A stretch of DNA of 16,732 nucleotides from an uncultured Oscillospiraceae bacterium (GCA_910588935.1 CAJUSM010000064.1:1-16732); one strand, 5' to 3'; shown: positions 6,755-14,230, numbered from the stretch's first letter. Made by a program: numbers and translations. The notes: generated from the sequence alone by a model not told the origin.

Positions 6755-9700
6755 TTATTTGCCCAGCTTTTCGCAGTAGGACATGAGGACCTCTGCAAAG
6801 TGGCTGCGCTGTACGCTCTCTTTGGGAGACAGCATGTTGTTGCCGGTACCGGAGATAATGCCGGTAGCCACTGCCCACTCAATGGCGGGCCGGGCAAACT
6901 CGCTGATCTGGTCGCTGTCGGTAAACTTGCTCAGATCGGCGGTGGCGGAAACATCACGGCCTTTGTAGGCAGCGTACTTATAGAGGATGGTGATCATTTC
7001 CTCACGGGAGATCTCTTTCTTGGGACGGAAGGTGCCATCGCTGTAGCCCTTCACCAGCTTGTTCTCTGCAGCCCACTGCAGTGCCTCGGCATACCAGGCA
7101 TTGGCAGGTACATCAGAGAAGCTGGAGCCGGCGGCAGACTGAGCGGTCTCCTTCTCCAGGCGGTACAGCACGGTCACGATCATAGAGCGGTCGGTGGCCA
7201 CGGTGGGGCAGAAGGTGGTGCTGGTTACGCCGCGGATGAGGCCCTTCTGGTACACATATTCCACTGCATCGGCATACCACTCGTCGGCGGGCACATCGGT
7301 GAACTTATGGGTGGGAGCGGGCTTATCAACCTTCTTCTGGTCGGCAAGCCAATGCTTAAAGGTCTCGTAACCGGCGTCTTCGGGACGCTCGGAGGGGCCT
7401 TCCAGGGTAATGGAAACAGGATCGCTGTCCTCATCGGGCTTATAGGTAAAGGTGAGCTTGCCGTCCTTTACCACAGCAGAGCTGCCGGCAACAAAGTCCT
7501 TGTACTCGGCATCCACATTGGTGTCGATAAAGTTCCTGCCGTCGTAATCGTCGCCCTTAGCATCGTAGTTCTCGTGGACATAAGTCCAGCTGAAGTGATC
7601 CAGGAAGTACATGGGATCAGCGCCGGGCTCGGCCACAGCGCCTTCGAAGCCTTCAAACTCGCTGTGGTTGAACATGCTGATATGCAGGTTCTTGGCCCCA
7701 GCAGCGTACAGGTCGTTGTAGGCATCGATCATACCAGCAACAAGGCCGGTGAGGTTGTCGCCTACAGCATCGGTCATGTAAATGGGCAGGTTCTTCAGCT
7801 GCTTAATCTCAGTGTCGGTCAGTCCGCCACTGGGGCTGCCGCAGATGGGGAACGCGGCGGCGAAGAAGTCGGGATAGTTCCGGATCATGGTCCAGGTGCC
7901 CACGCCGCCGTAGGAGCAGCCGCCAATATAGATGCGGTTGGTATCCACGTCGCCCATATCCATAATGAACTGCTCAATCAGGCTCATGGCAGCAGCGGGA
8001 GCGCCCTCGCCCGCGCCAGCATGGTTCTGGGGGGCCAGCACATAAGCGCCGCCGAAGATATCCTGGCTGTCCTTCTCAGTCCAGCGGGGCACGTCGTTGG
8101 CCGCAATCTGGATGCGGTTATCGCTGCCGGTTTCGCCGCCGCCGTGGAGCCAGACAATGAGAGGATAGCCCTCTTCAGGAGCCTTGTAGACGCTCTTGTT
8201 GGGCACAAAGTACCGAGCGTCCATGGTGGTCATTTTATTCTCGCCCCAAGTATACTCGGGGGTGGTGTAGGTCTTGGCCACAAACTTGTCTACATCGGGA
8301 GAGATGGCATAGGCGGTATTCTCAATCACGATGTCGCCGATCTCTACCTTATAGCCCTCGGTGTTGTTCTTCCAGGCATCCATAAAGGTGGGGATGGCCA
8401 GGTTGAAGGTGGCGCTCAGGCCGTCCTGAGCCAGCACCGCGCTGGTGATCTCCCGCTCTACGGTTTCCTCTTTCTCAGGCTCGGTCTCGGTGGCGTCCAC
8501 GGTGTAGGTAACAGAAATCTTGGCGTCCTTCAGGGCGTCAGCGTCCACAGGAGTGGCAAAGTTGGCCTTAATCGCGCTGACTACTTCGCCCTGGGCCCGT
8601 ACGTCCTGAATCGCAACCAGGCTGGGCTCCAGCTCGGGGCGTACCTGGTCAGCAATCCAATGCTTAAAGGTCTCATAGCCAGTGTCTTCGGGGCGCTCGT
8701 TTTTGCCGTTCAGGGTGATAGACTTCTCTTCTTCGCCGCTCTTGTAAGTAAAGGTGAATTTGCCGTCCTTCATAGTAGCGCCATAGCCGTTCAGGTCGGT
8801 GTATTCTTTGTCCACAGCGGGGTCAATAAAGTTTTTGCCGTCGTAATCGTCGCCCTTGGCGTCGTAGTTGTCATGGACATAGATCCAGCTAAAATGGTCC
8901 AGCACATGGCCAATGGCGGCAACCAAGCCGTCTAGGCCCACAGAGTCCACATGCTCGAACAGGGTAATGTGGACATTCTCCGCGCCGGCGGCAGTCAGGT
9001 CGTTATACGCCTGAATCATTCCGTCCGCCCGGACAGTGCTGTCGCCTGCGGCGGTGGTGATATAAATAGGCAGGTCCTTCAGCTCTTCAATGTCAGCTTT
9101 GCTCAAGCCGCCAACGGGGCCGCCGCAAACAGGGAACGCGGCCGCAAAGTAGTTGGGATACTCACGGATCATGGCCCAGGTGCTCATGCCGCCGTAGGAG
9201 CAGCCGCCAATGTAGATGCGGTTGGGGTCGATGTCGCCCTTAGCCGCTACAAACTGCTGAATCAGGCTCATGGTAGCGGCAGGGCCGTTGCCCTGGCCAA
9301 AGTTGGCGTGGTTCTGGGGAGCCAGTACATAGGCGCCGCCAAAGATATCCTGGCTGTCCTTCTCGGCCCAGCGGGGCACGTTGTTGGCAGCAATCTGGAT
9401 GCGGTTGTCGGTGCCTACCTCGCCAATGCCGTGGAGCCATACAATGAGGGCGTAGCCGTTCTCAGGCTTCTCATAGGCTTCCTTGTCAGGGGTAAAGGCC
9501 CGGGCGCTCATGGTGGTCAGGGTCTCTTCGCCCCGGACATACTCGGGGGTGGTGTAGGTGATGGCTTCGAACTGGTCCACATCGGGGGACTCAGATTTAG
9601 CCGTCTCGCTGGTGGCCTCAACGACTTCATCGCCCGCCTCAACCTTGTAGCTGATAAAGGAGGTGTTGGAGGCTTCTTCGGTCATGCCGCCGGTAGCCAG

Positions 9701-10042
9701 CTTGAGCTCGGCACTCATCCCGTCTTCAGCCAGGATGGCGTCGGTAACGGTCCGCTCCACGGTTTCCTCGTGGGGATCGGTACCATCGCTGCCGCTGGTT
9801 TTGAAGGTAACGCTGACCTTCGCGCCTTCAAGGCTTTCCACTTTGTTGGCAAAGGTTACCTTTACACTGCCAATTTTTTCGCCAATGTCGGTAACGTCTT
9901 TTACCACGGTGATGGAACCCGCGGCGGGTGCGCTGTCGCTATCGCTCCCGTCCAGGTCCGCTGCGTTGGCGGTTACCACGCAGCCCAGCATCAGCGCCAT
10001 ACACAGGGTAAGCGCCAGAAGCTGTTTGAGCATCTTTCTCAT
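6755..10042 (-). CDS. Secreted SLH-anchored protein with two tandem esterase units
   Basis: Exported surface protein, 1095 aa. A Sec signal peptide (Lys/Arg start, hydrophobic core, ANA before residue 28) precedes two homologous units, about 43-466 and 467-902. Each has an Ig-like N-terminal module, an alpha/beta-hydrolase domain of the PHB-depolymerase/EstA-like kind with a GGCSYGG nucleophile elbow, and a tail with KGDDYDG and ending FKHW(I/L)ADQ. Probable catalytic triads are Ser282/Asp334/His383 and Ser710/Asp762/His816, both complete. Three SLH repeats (about 912-1095; FTDVPADEWY, FSDVPANAWY, FTDSDQISEF) would bind secondary wall polymer. Thermotoga EstA also joins an Ig-like module to such a hydrolase. 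The substrate is unknown; plant-polysaccharide or other esters are plausible. ATG 10042 is chosen because GGGAG lies 9 nt upstream and the signal peptide starts there. Confidence 0.92.
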   Translation of the reverse strand: MRKMLKQLLALTLCMALMLGCVVTANAADLDGSDSDSAPAAGSITVVKDVTDIGEKIGSVKVTFANKVESLEGAKVSVTFKTSGSDGTDPHEETVERTVTDAILAEDGMSAELKLATGGMTEEASNTSFISYKVEAGDEVVEATSETAKSESPDVDQFEAITYTTPEYVRGEETLTTMSARAFTPDKEAYEKPENGYALIVWLHGIGEVGTDNRIQIAANNVPRWAEKDSQDIFGGAYVLAPQNHANFGQGNGPAATMSLIQQFVAAKGDIDPNRIYIGGCSYGGMSTWAMIREYPNYFAAAFPVCGGPVGGLSKADIEELKDLPIYITTAAGDSTVRADGMIQAYNDLTAAGAENVHITLFEHVDSVGLDGLVAAIGHVLDHFSWIYVHDNYDAKGDDYDGKNFIDPAVDKEYTDLNGYGATMKDGKFTFTYKSGEEEKSITLNGKNERPEDTGYETFKHWIADQVRPELEPSLVAIQDVRAQGEVVSAIKANFATPVDADALKDAKISVTYTVDATETEPEKEETVEREITSAVLAQDGLSATFNLAIPTFMDAWKNNTEGYKVEIGDIVIENTAYAISPDVDKFVAKTYTTPEYTWGENKMTTMDARYFVPNKSVYKAPEEGYPLIVWLHGGGETGSDNRIQIAANDVPRWTEKDSQDIFGGAYVLAPQNHAGAGEGAPAAAMSLIEQFIMDMGDVDTNRIYIGGCSYGGVGTWTMIRNYPDFFAAAFPICGSPSGGLTDTEIKQLKNLPIYMTDAVGDNLTGLVAGMIDAYNDLYAAGAKNLHISMFNHSEFEGFEGAVAEPGADPMYFLDHFSWTYVHENYDAKGDDYDGRNFIDTNVDAEYKDFVAGSSAVVKDGKLTFTYKPDEDSDPVSITLEGPSERPEDAGYETFKHWLADQKKVDKPAPTHKFTDVPADEWYADAVEYVYQKGLIRGVTSTTFCPTVATDRSMIVTVLYRLEKETAQSAAGSSFSDVPANAWYAEALQWAAENKLVKGYSDGTFRPKKEISREEMITILYKYAAYKGRDVSATADLSKFTDSDQISEFARPAIEWAVATGIISGTGNNMLSPKESVQRSHFAEVLMSYCEKLGK
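7337..9916 (-). repeat. Intragenic tandem duplication of an approximately 1.3-kb esterase unit
   Basis: Unit 1 is about 9916-8645 and unit 2 about 8644-7337. Long blocks are the same in both proteins, for example IQIAAN(N/D)VPRW, EKDSQDIFGGAYVLAPQNHA, NRIYIGGCSYGG and NYDAKGDDYDG. The Ig-like modules have diverged far more than the hydrolase domains. The nucleophile serines are 428 codons apart. Confidence 0.9.
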
Positions 10043-10095
10043 TTTTGTCTTCTCCCTTCTGTGATCAGCTGTATATGCCGGAAAGCCGGAGAAAA

Positions 10096-10136
10096 GCATA
10101 GTAAAAAGGAAAACGTGAGTATCCTTTTGGCTATGC
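10096..10136 (-). other. Hairpin in the leader of the SLH esterase mRNA
   Basis: Within the predicted leader of about 130 nt, GCATAG pairs with CTATGC at the base, and AAAAGG with CCTTTT above it. I could not match it to a known riboswitch. It may affect mRNA stability or be chance pairing. Confidence 0.45.
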
Positions 10137-10179
10137 GTTTTTGCCGCCTTTATTGGGCATACATGCTGTTATCGAAACC

Positions 10180-10209
10180 ATTATATTCCAAAGCCCAAGA
10201 AAAGTCAAT
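10180..10209 (-). promoter_or_regulatory. Promoter of the SLH esterase gene
   Basis: On the minus strand TTGACT (10209-10204) and a perfect TATAAT (10185-10180), with an 18-bp spacer. The start of transcription would be near 10172, about 130 nt before the ATG. Confidence 0.75.
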
Positions 10210-10379
10210 AAAAAACAAGTTTGGCTTAGGAGGAATTGCAGCAGTCTGCGTAAGTAGCAAGAGGAGACGTTTGGAATTTGTGCTGTACAGGGAAAACGAA
10301 ATGAGAGAAAGATTTGTAACTATGGCGAGGAAAATACCCATATATAGGGGAAAGAGGCAGAGTGAGGGGTATGGTTAGA
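10210..10379. other. Intergenic stretch between divergent promoters
   Basis: No gene is well supported. A 32-codon GTG-started reading (10280-10378, plus strand, ending RGKRQSEGYG) has a poorly placed AGGAG. A terminator-like hairpin follows at 10380, so a short transcript from this stretch is possible. Confidence 0.35.
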
Positions 10380-10421
10380 GGAAGGGCCAGCCGGCATCTT
10401 GGGAGGAGGCCTTCCTTTTTT
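10380..10421 (+). terminator. Orphan terminator-like hairpin
   Basis: GGAAGGGCC (10380-10388) pairs with GGCCTTCC (10408-10415), with one bulged G. Six T follow. No convincing gene on the plus strand ends here. Confidence 0.6.
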
Positions 10422-10470
10422 GTATCCCGTTTTTCGCCTTTTAATTGCAAGAGCTCCCGGCAAAAAAGGC

Positions 10471-10499
10471 TTGCATTTTCCCACGCTTTGTGCTATGAT
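10471..10499 (+). promoter_or_regulatory. Promoter of rpsT
   Basis: TTGCAT (10471-10476) and TATGAT (10494-10499), spacer 17 bp. The leader is about 30 nt long. Confidence 0.75.
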
Positions 10500-10535
10500 A
10501 CCTCTAGTAAGACGATGGGTAAGGAGGTGTTACGT

Positions 10536-10796
10536 TTGCCAAACATCAAATCCGCCAAAAAGCGCGTGAAGGTTATCGCCACAAAGACCCTGCAGAACAG
10601 GGCTGCCAACTCCCAGCTGAAAACCCAGATCAAAAAGGCCAACGCTGCCATCGAGAGCAACGCAGGCGATAAAGAAGCTGTAGTGCGCGCTGCCGTGAAA
10701 AAGATTGACCAGGCCGCTGCTAAGGGCATTTTGCACAAGAACAATGCCGCCAGGAAAAAGGCTGCTCTGGATAAAAAGCTGCACGCAGGCGCATAA
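10536..10796 (+). CDS. rpsT: 30S ribosomal protein S20
   Basis: Ribosomal protein S20, 86 aa, which binds 16S rRNA early in small-subunit assembly. The start LPNIKSAKKRVKV (read MPNIKSAKKR with the TTG start), the highly basic helices and the end DKKLHAGA are typical. The TTG at 10536 is chosen because a full AAGGAGG (10521-10527) sits about 8 nt upstream and the protein then starts exactly where S20 proteins start; an in-frame upstream ATG would add residues before the ribosome site. E. coli rpsT also uses a UUG start, which takes part in its autoregulation; whether that holds here is inference. It has its own promoter and terminator, so it is a single-gene unit. In many Clostridia rpsT is followed by the spore protease gene gpr; that is not the case here. 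Confidence 0.97.
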   Translation: MPNIKSAKKRVKVIATKTLQNRAANSQLKTQIKKANAAIESNAGDKEAVVRAAVKKIDQAAAKGILHKNNAARKKAALDKKLHAGA

Positions 10797-10813
10797 TTTT
10801 CATTGGCTGCAGG

Positions 10814-10859
10814 GGCTTGGGGCTCGCGGTACGCGGGCGCCGGGCCTTTTTGTTTTTTT
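10814..10859 (+). terminator. Terminator of rpsT
   Basis: A 15-bp stem allowing G-U pairs runs between 10814-10828 and 10832-10846, followed by T5-G-T7. It starts 17 nt after the rpsT stop. Confidence 0.9.
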
Positions 10860-10905
10860 CCTTAGCATAACTTATGAAAATTTTTCAAATATTTCCTCCC
10901 ATCAA

Positions 10906-10934
10906 TTGACTTTTGCCGGGCAATTGGGTATTAT
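10906..10934 (+). promoter_or_regulatory. Promoter of the 49-residue membrane peptide gene
   Basis: TTGACT (10906-10911) and TATTAT (10929-10934), spacer 17 bp, lying after the rpsT terminator. Confidence 0.7.
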
Positions 10935-10974
10935 TACTTTAATGGATCATAATAACCTCGGAGGTGTCCTTCTT

Positions 10975-11124
10975 ATGAAAAAGGGAACCAAGTTAACCCT
11001 GCTGATCGGGATCATTACCGCCATTGCGGCCGTGGCTGCCTCTATTACCGCATTGCTGCTCTACCTGGATCACAAGCGGGACGAAGAAGAACTGGAGCAC
11101 TATCTGGATTGCTCTATTCAATAA
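10975..11124 (+). CDS. Small single-span membrane protein, unknown function
   Basis: Encodes 49 residues. A short positively charged start (MKKGTK) is followed by a hydrophobic, Ala/Ile-rich helix (about 7-31, LLIGIITAIAAVAASITALL). A charged tail, HKRDEEELEHYLDCSIQ, would face one side of the membrane with many Glu/Asp and one Cys. The gene has its own promoter, GGAGG (10960-10964) 10 nt before the ATG, and a good terminator, which together make it a real gene despite its size. I do not recognise a named family. It could also be an inner-membrane regulatory peptide or a weak toxin-like peptide, but no antitoxin partner is visible. Confidence 0.8.
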   Translation: MKKGTKLTLLIGIITAIAAVAASITALLLYLDHKRDEEELEHYLDCSIQ

Positions 11125-11152
11125 AAGGGGCAACCAAAAGCACCAAGGAGGG

Positions 11153-11180
11153 AACGGCGTGGCCTGCCATGCCGTTTTTT
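11153..11180 (+). terminator. Terminator of the 49-residue peptide gene
   Basis: AACGGCGTGG pairs with CCATGCCGTT (one G-U pair) around a 4-nt loop, then TTTT. It begins 28 nt past the stop codon. Confidence 0.9.
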
Positions 11181-11203
11181 CCATATTTACCATAGAAAGT
11201 TAG

Positions 11204-11260
11204 AGGCGCCAGCCACCCGGGTCCCTTGCGCTGTAGGGGGGCAGGGGCCAGGCGGCGCCT
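11204..11260. repeat. GC-rich inverted repeat
   Basis: AGGCGCC (11204-11210) and GGCGCCT (11254-11260) close a 57-nt GC-rich stretch with further pairing (GCC with GGC) inside. No T-run follows. It could be a structured RNA or a recombination site remnant; the function is unknown. The surrounding 11181-11329 holds no gene that I can support. Confidence 0.45.
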
Positions 11261-11329
11261 GCTACACAAAAGGTATTTCGGGCTGACTCTGTGTGAGGCC
11301 GCCATTCTCCTTTCCGCGCAATTTAACAA

Positions 11330-12035
11330 AAAGGGAGTGCTGCGCTCCCAGGCGATTGCAGCGGATGAAAGCTACAGCATGGAATGCTAAATTAAAGTGG
11401 TTGAGGGAGCAAGAAAACTTTTGGGTGTAGAAAAATAGGGTGTGCTCGGCCATTCCTATGGCGCTATGGTTTGAGGATTCCGCAAGGTCAACAGCTGAAT
11501 ATTTGAGCGCGCATATTGAGGGGCTGAACAACAAGCAGGCGGCCACACTGTGTGAAAAAATTCAATTTACAGGCTATCAGGATCAGACGGAAGTGGTATG
11601 GGACTTATCCCATCTGCTTGGCTATGCCACGGATGATATGGAACTGCGGTTTTGTCTACACGGTGTTTCTTTATGAAGAGTGCCAAATGAGTATGGACTC
11701 TTTTGGTATTACAGATGAAATGTGGGCAAAGGGAGAGCGGCATTTGACAAAATTTCTGGAAACGCGGGAGATGCCAAATGGCTCTTTGCAAAAAGTGATG
11801 ATGACCAATAATTTCTTGCCCATGCGCCCCAAGAGTACCGCTCCAATGCTGCTGATAAACGGAAAGTATAACCCTGTATGTACAAAAATCAAATTGAGTC
11901 TATTCTGAGCAATGTACAGAATGTAACTCAGGCGATTTTTGAAGGCGGCGGGCACTTTCCAAGAATTGAGGAAACAAAAAATACACGGATATTATTTGGG
12001 GGTTCCTAAATAATATGCAGGAAATTTCCGCCTAA
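11330..12035 (+). pseudogene. Alpha/beta-hydrolase relic
   Basis: A whole alpha/beta-hydrolase can be followed only by changing frame several times. First comes DESYSMEC, a stop (TAA 11388-11390), then KVVEGARKLLGVEK. A shift leads into VLGHSYGAMV, the nucleophile elbow (Ser in GHSYG, about 11454). Next is a frame with DEMWAKGERHLTKFLETREM, FLPMRPKSTAPMLLINGKY. A further shift gives QAIFEGGGHFPRIEE with the catalytic His. The tail YTDIIWGFLNNMQEISA ends at TAA 12035. At least four breaks make this a dead gene. The N-terminal third of the usual 260-280 aa is missing or unrecognisable. The substrate of the ancestor is unknown. Confidence 0.8.
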
Positions 12036-12074
12036 ATTCCCACATTGCAGAGGTTATAGGGGCTCGTGTGTCCT

Positions 12075-12103
12075 TTGGCACGTGAAAAATATAGCTTTAT
12101 AAT
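12075..12103 (+). promoter_or_regulatory. Promoter of the aldo/keto reductase gene
   Basis: TTGGCA (12075-12080) and a perfect TATAAT (12098-12103) with a 17-bp spacer. The leader would be about 80 nt. Confidence 0.7.
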
Positions 12104-12191
12104 TTTTTATACCCGTGTACATAATAGCCTGGCATGCGGGTGATAAACTTGTGTTCCCATAGACAACATGAGAAAAGAGAAGGAGATTACC

Positions 12192-13109
12192 ATGAAACAG
12201 ATCAATATCGGCCGCTCTGGCCTGCGGGTACCGGCCATTGCGGTAGGCTGTATGCGCCTAAATTCTATGAGCCCCCAGGAGCTCTCTTCCTATATCCACA
12301 CTGCCTTGCACTGTGGGGTGAATTTTTTTGACCATGCCGATATTTATGGCGGCGGCGAGAGCGAGTCGGTTTTTGGCCGGGCGCTGGCCGCGGAGCCCGG
12401 CCTGCGGGAAAAGCTGATTCTTCAAAGCAAGTGTGGCATCCGACCGGGGATGTACGACTTTTCAAAGGAACACATTCTGGCCAGCGTAGAGGGTATTCTC
12501 AACCGCTTAGGCACAGACCGGCTGGACCTGCTGCTCCTTCACCGCCCAGACGCCCTGATGGAGCCAGAAGAGGTAGGAGAAGCTTTCCAGTCCCTAGAGG
12601 CCTCTGGCAAGGTGCTGCATTTTGGAGTGAGCAACTTTAATGCCAGGCAGCTGGAGCTCCTCCAGTCTGGCCTAAAGCAGCGACTGCTGGTGAACCAGAT
12701 GCAGTTTGGCCTAAAGTGTACAGGTATGGTGGACCATGCCCTTTGTACCAATACGGAGTTTCCCCAGGCAGTGGACCGGGACGGGGAGGTGCTGGACTAT
12801 TGCCGGCTGAAAAACATAACAATTCAGGCCTGGTCCCCTTTCCAATACGGTTTTTTCCAGGGAGTCTTCCTGGGCAGCGGCAAATTCCCAGAGCTAAACG
12901 CCAAGCTGGAGGAGCTGGCGCCCAAATATGGAATCAGCACACAGGCCCTAGCCGCTGCCTGGATTCTGCGTCACCCGGCGGATATCCAAGTAATCTGCGG
13001 CACCACAAACGCTCAGCGGCTGAAGGACATCTGCACTGCCGGGGATGTTAGGATCAGCCGAGAGGATTGGTATGCCCTATATCTGGCGGCGGGAAACCGG
13101 CTGCCCTAA
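12192..13109 (+). CDS. Aldo/keto reductase, YdhF-like
   Basis: NADPH-dependent oxidoreductase with a TIM-barrel fold, 305 aa, cytoplasmic, reducing an aldehyde or ketone group to an alcohol. The catalytic tetrad is complete: Asp47 and Tyr52 in FFDHADIYGGGESE, Lys80 in LQSKCG, and His117 in LLLHRPD. The cofactor-side motifs GKVLHFGVSNF and, near the end, WILRHPADIQVICGTTN are present. The overall order matches E. coli YdhF more closely than other AKRs. The ATG at 12192 is chosen because AGGAG (12181-12185) lies 6 nt before it; a longer in-frame reading starts inside that site. It is the only intact enzyme between two broken ones (hydrolase and sugar isomerase-like), so it may be a survivor of a small catabolic cluster. 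The substrate cannot be told from the sequence. Confidence 0.93.
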   Translation: MKQINIGRSGLRVPAIAVGCMRLNSMSPQELSSYIHTALHCGVNFFDHADIYGGGESESVFGRALAAEPGLREKLILQSKCGIRPGMYDFSKEHILASVEGILNRLGTDRLDLLLLHRPDALMEPEEVGEAFQSLEASGKVLHFGVSNFNARQLELLQSGLKQRLLVNQMQFGLKCTGMVDHALCTNTEFPQAVDRDGEVLDYCRLKNITIQAWSPFQYGFFQGVFLGSGKFPELNAKLEELAPKYGISTQALAAAWILRHPADIQVICGTTNAQRLKDICTAGDVRISREDWYALYLAAGNRLP

Positions 13110-13124
13110 TTTCCAGGGGAATTT

Positions 13125-13815
13125 GTGATAAAAGAAGAAACTGTGCCGGGTTTGGGAATTTTTTCTTGGTTTAGCTACCAATTTTTGCTGGCTCAACGGC
13201 TGGAAAGCGATTATGTTCATGGGCCTTTTGGCTATCCCAATGATCTATGGAGGAATGGATTAAACGGAGAAGACTATGTGGACATGATTGCAAGGGGCAG
13301 AATATCGAAACAAATGCATATTACCGCCTGTTTTCCAGGCCGAAAGTAACAAAGCTTGGGCTGAACCGGATGAAACGGCTGACCGAGTTGGCGGAAAAAG
13401 AAAGGTATTTCTGGCTTTGGAAAACCTAGACAGCATCTAGCGTTTGGACTACATTTACAACGAGAGTTCCTCTAAATATCTGGGGTTTTGCTACAACAGC
13501 GGGCATGAAAACCGCAATTACCCAAACGCTGGATGCCCGGACAGGTATGGGGACAGGTTATTTGCTATGCGCCTAGCAGATAATTGAGGAGACGACACGC
13601 ATTTGCGCCCATATGATGGCGGCATTTGCCGGAATGCGTGGAAAAAATCCACCGATGCAAGGATCTTTGGTATCTGACACTGGAAACGAATTTTTAACCG
13701 CGGCCATCCAAAGAGTGACCTCAATAAAGGTTTATCTGCCCAAGATTTTCTGGCGTTGGCCTACAAAAGGGCAAAGCGCGTTAAGGCGAGCAGTTTTCCA
13801 GAGCATTCGGCATAA
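13125..13815 (+). pseudogene. Sugar phosphate isomerase/epimerase-like relic
   Basis: Remnant of a TIM-barrel sugar phosphate isomerase/epimerase (xylose-isomerase-like). One frame has LGIFSWFSY at the start, then DYVHGPF..NDLWRNGLNGEDYVDMI; about 35 residues between them seem deleted. A second frame has LGLNRMKRLTELAEKE. A third frame, 13405-13815, carries LALENLDSI, a stop (TAG 13438-13440), LGFCYNSGHENRNYPNAG, YGDRLFAMRL, a stop, GDDTHLRPYDG, and finally SAQDFLALAYKRAKRVKA ending at TAA 13815. The metal-site style motifs E-N-L, GHE and H-L are still visible. At least two frame changes and several stops show long decay. The last bases lie directly before spoVAE's ribosome site. Confidence 0.85.
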
Positions 13816-13861
13816 TTTCCAGAAAATCGGGAAAGCTACCCTAAAAAGGAGGGGAGACCCG

Positions 13862-14218
13862 ATGGAATATTTCAACGCATTTTGGGTGGGCGGTGCAATC
13901 TGTCTGGTGGGCCAGCTGCTCATCGACCTGACGAAGCTGACCCCTGCCCGAATTATGGTGCTGTTTGTTACGGCAGGGGTTTTGCTGGGCGGAATTGGCC
14001 TATACGGCCCCCTAGTAGACTATGGGGGAGCGGGGGCAACGGTACCCCTGTGCGGCTTTGGCTGGGCCCTGTCCGAGGGGGTTCGAAAAGCGGTGGTAGA
14101 GCAGGGATTTCTAGGTGTTTTTACTGGCGGGCTCACCGCTGGGGCGGCGGGAACTACTGCCGCCGTGTTTTTTGGATACCTGGCGGCCCTGGTGGCGAAA
14201 CCCCGGGACAAAGCCTGA
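13862..14218 (+). CDS. spoVAE: Stage V sporulation protein AE (SpoVAC/SpoVAEB family)
   Basis: Membrane protein of 118 aa from the SpoVA channel, which moves Ca-dipicolinic acid into the forespore and out again on germination. Nearly the whole chain is hydrophobic, with three to four helices and the family signatures GGAICLVGQLLIDLTKLTPA, GLYGPLVDYGGAGATVPLCG and FTGGLTAGAAG. The length fits SpoVAEb rather than SpoVAC (about 150 aa). The start ATG 13862 follows GGAGGGG (13848-13854). A longer in-frame reading from 13613 runs through the isomerase relic and is not real. Usually the gene sits in spoVAC-spoVAD-spoVAE; here it is alone, with no visible promoter of its own except possible sigma-G-like bases in the relic. 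A terminator follows. Confidence 0.9.
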   Translation: MEYFNAFWVGGAICLVGQLLIDLTKLTPARIMVLFVTAGVLLGGIGLYGPLVDYGGAGATVPLCGFGWALSEGVRKAVVEQGFLGVFTGGLTAGAAGTTAAVFFGYLAALVAKPRDKA

Positions 14219-14230
14219 AAAAAGCAGAAG

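Noticed and set aside
6800..8935. 711-codon plus-strand ORF
   Set aside because: It is antisense to the SLH esterase gene, has low-complexity Gly/Ala/Val/His-rich composition and no ribosome site. It arises from biased codon use in the real gene, repeated in both units.
9970..9990. Lipoprotein box in the SLH protein signal peptide (MLGC)
   Set aside because: Position -3 is Met rather than Leu/Val/Ile, and a better signal peptidase I site (ANA) follows; SLH proteins are normally not lipidated.
10042..10172. Cyclic-di-GMP-type riboswitch in the SLH gene leader
   Set aside because: Short matches such as GGCAAA and CGCATAGCC are present, but the conserved tetraloop/receptor and stems of the GEMM class are not.
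8951..10378. 475-codon plus-strand ORF
   Set aside because: Antisense to unit 1 of the same gene with the same composition. It runs through that gene's promoter region.
13613..13861. N-terminal extension of the spoVAE frame
   Set aside because: The added 83 codons read the isomerase relic out of frame; the ribosome site and family start fit ATG 13862.
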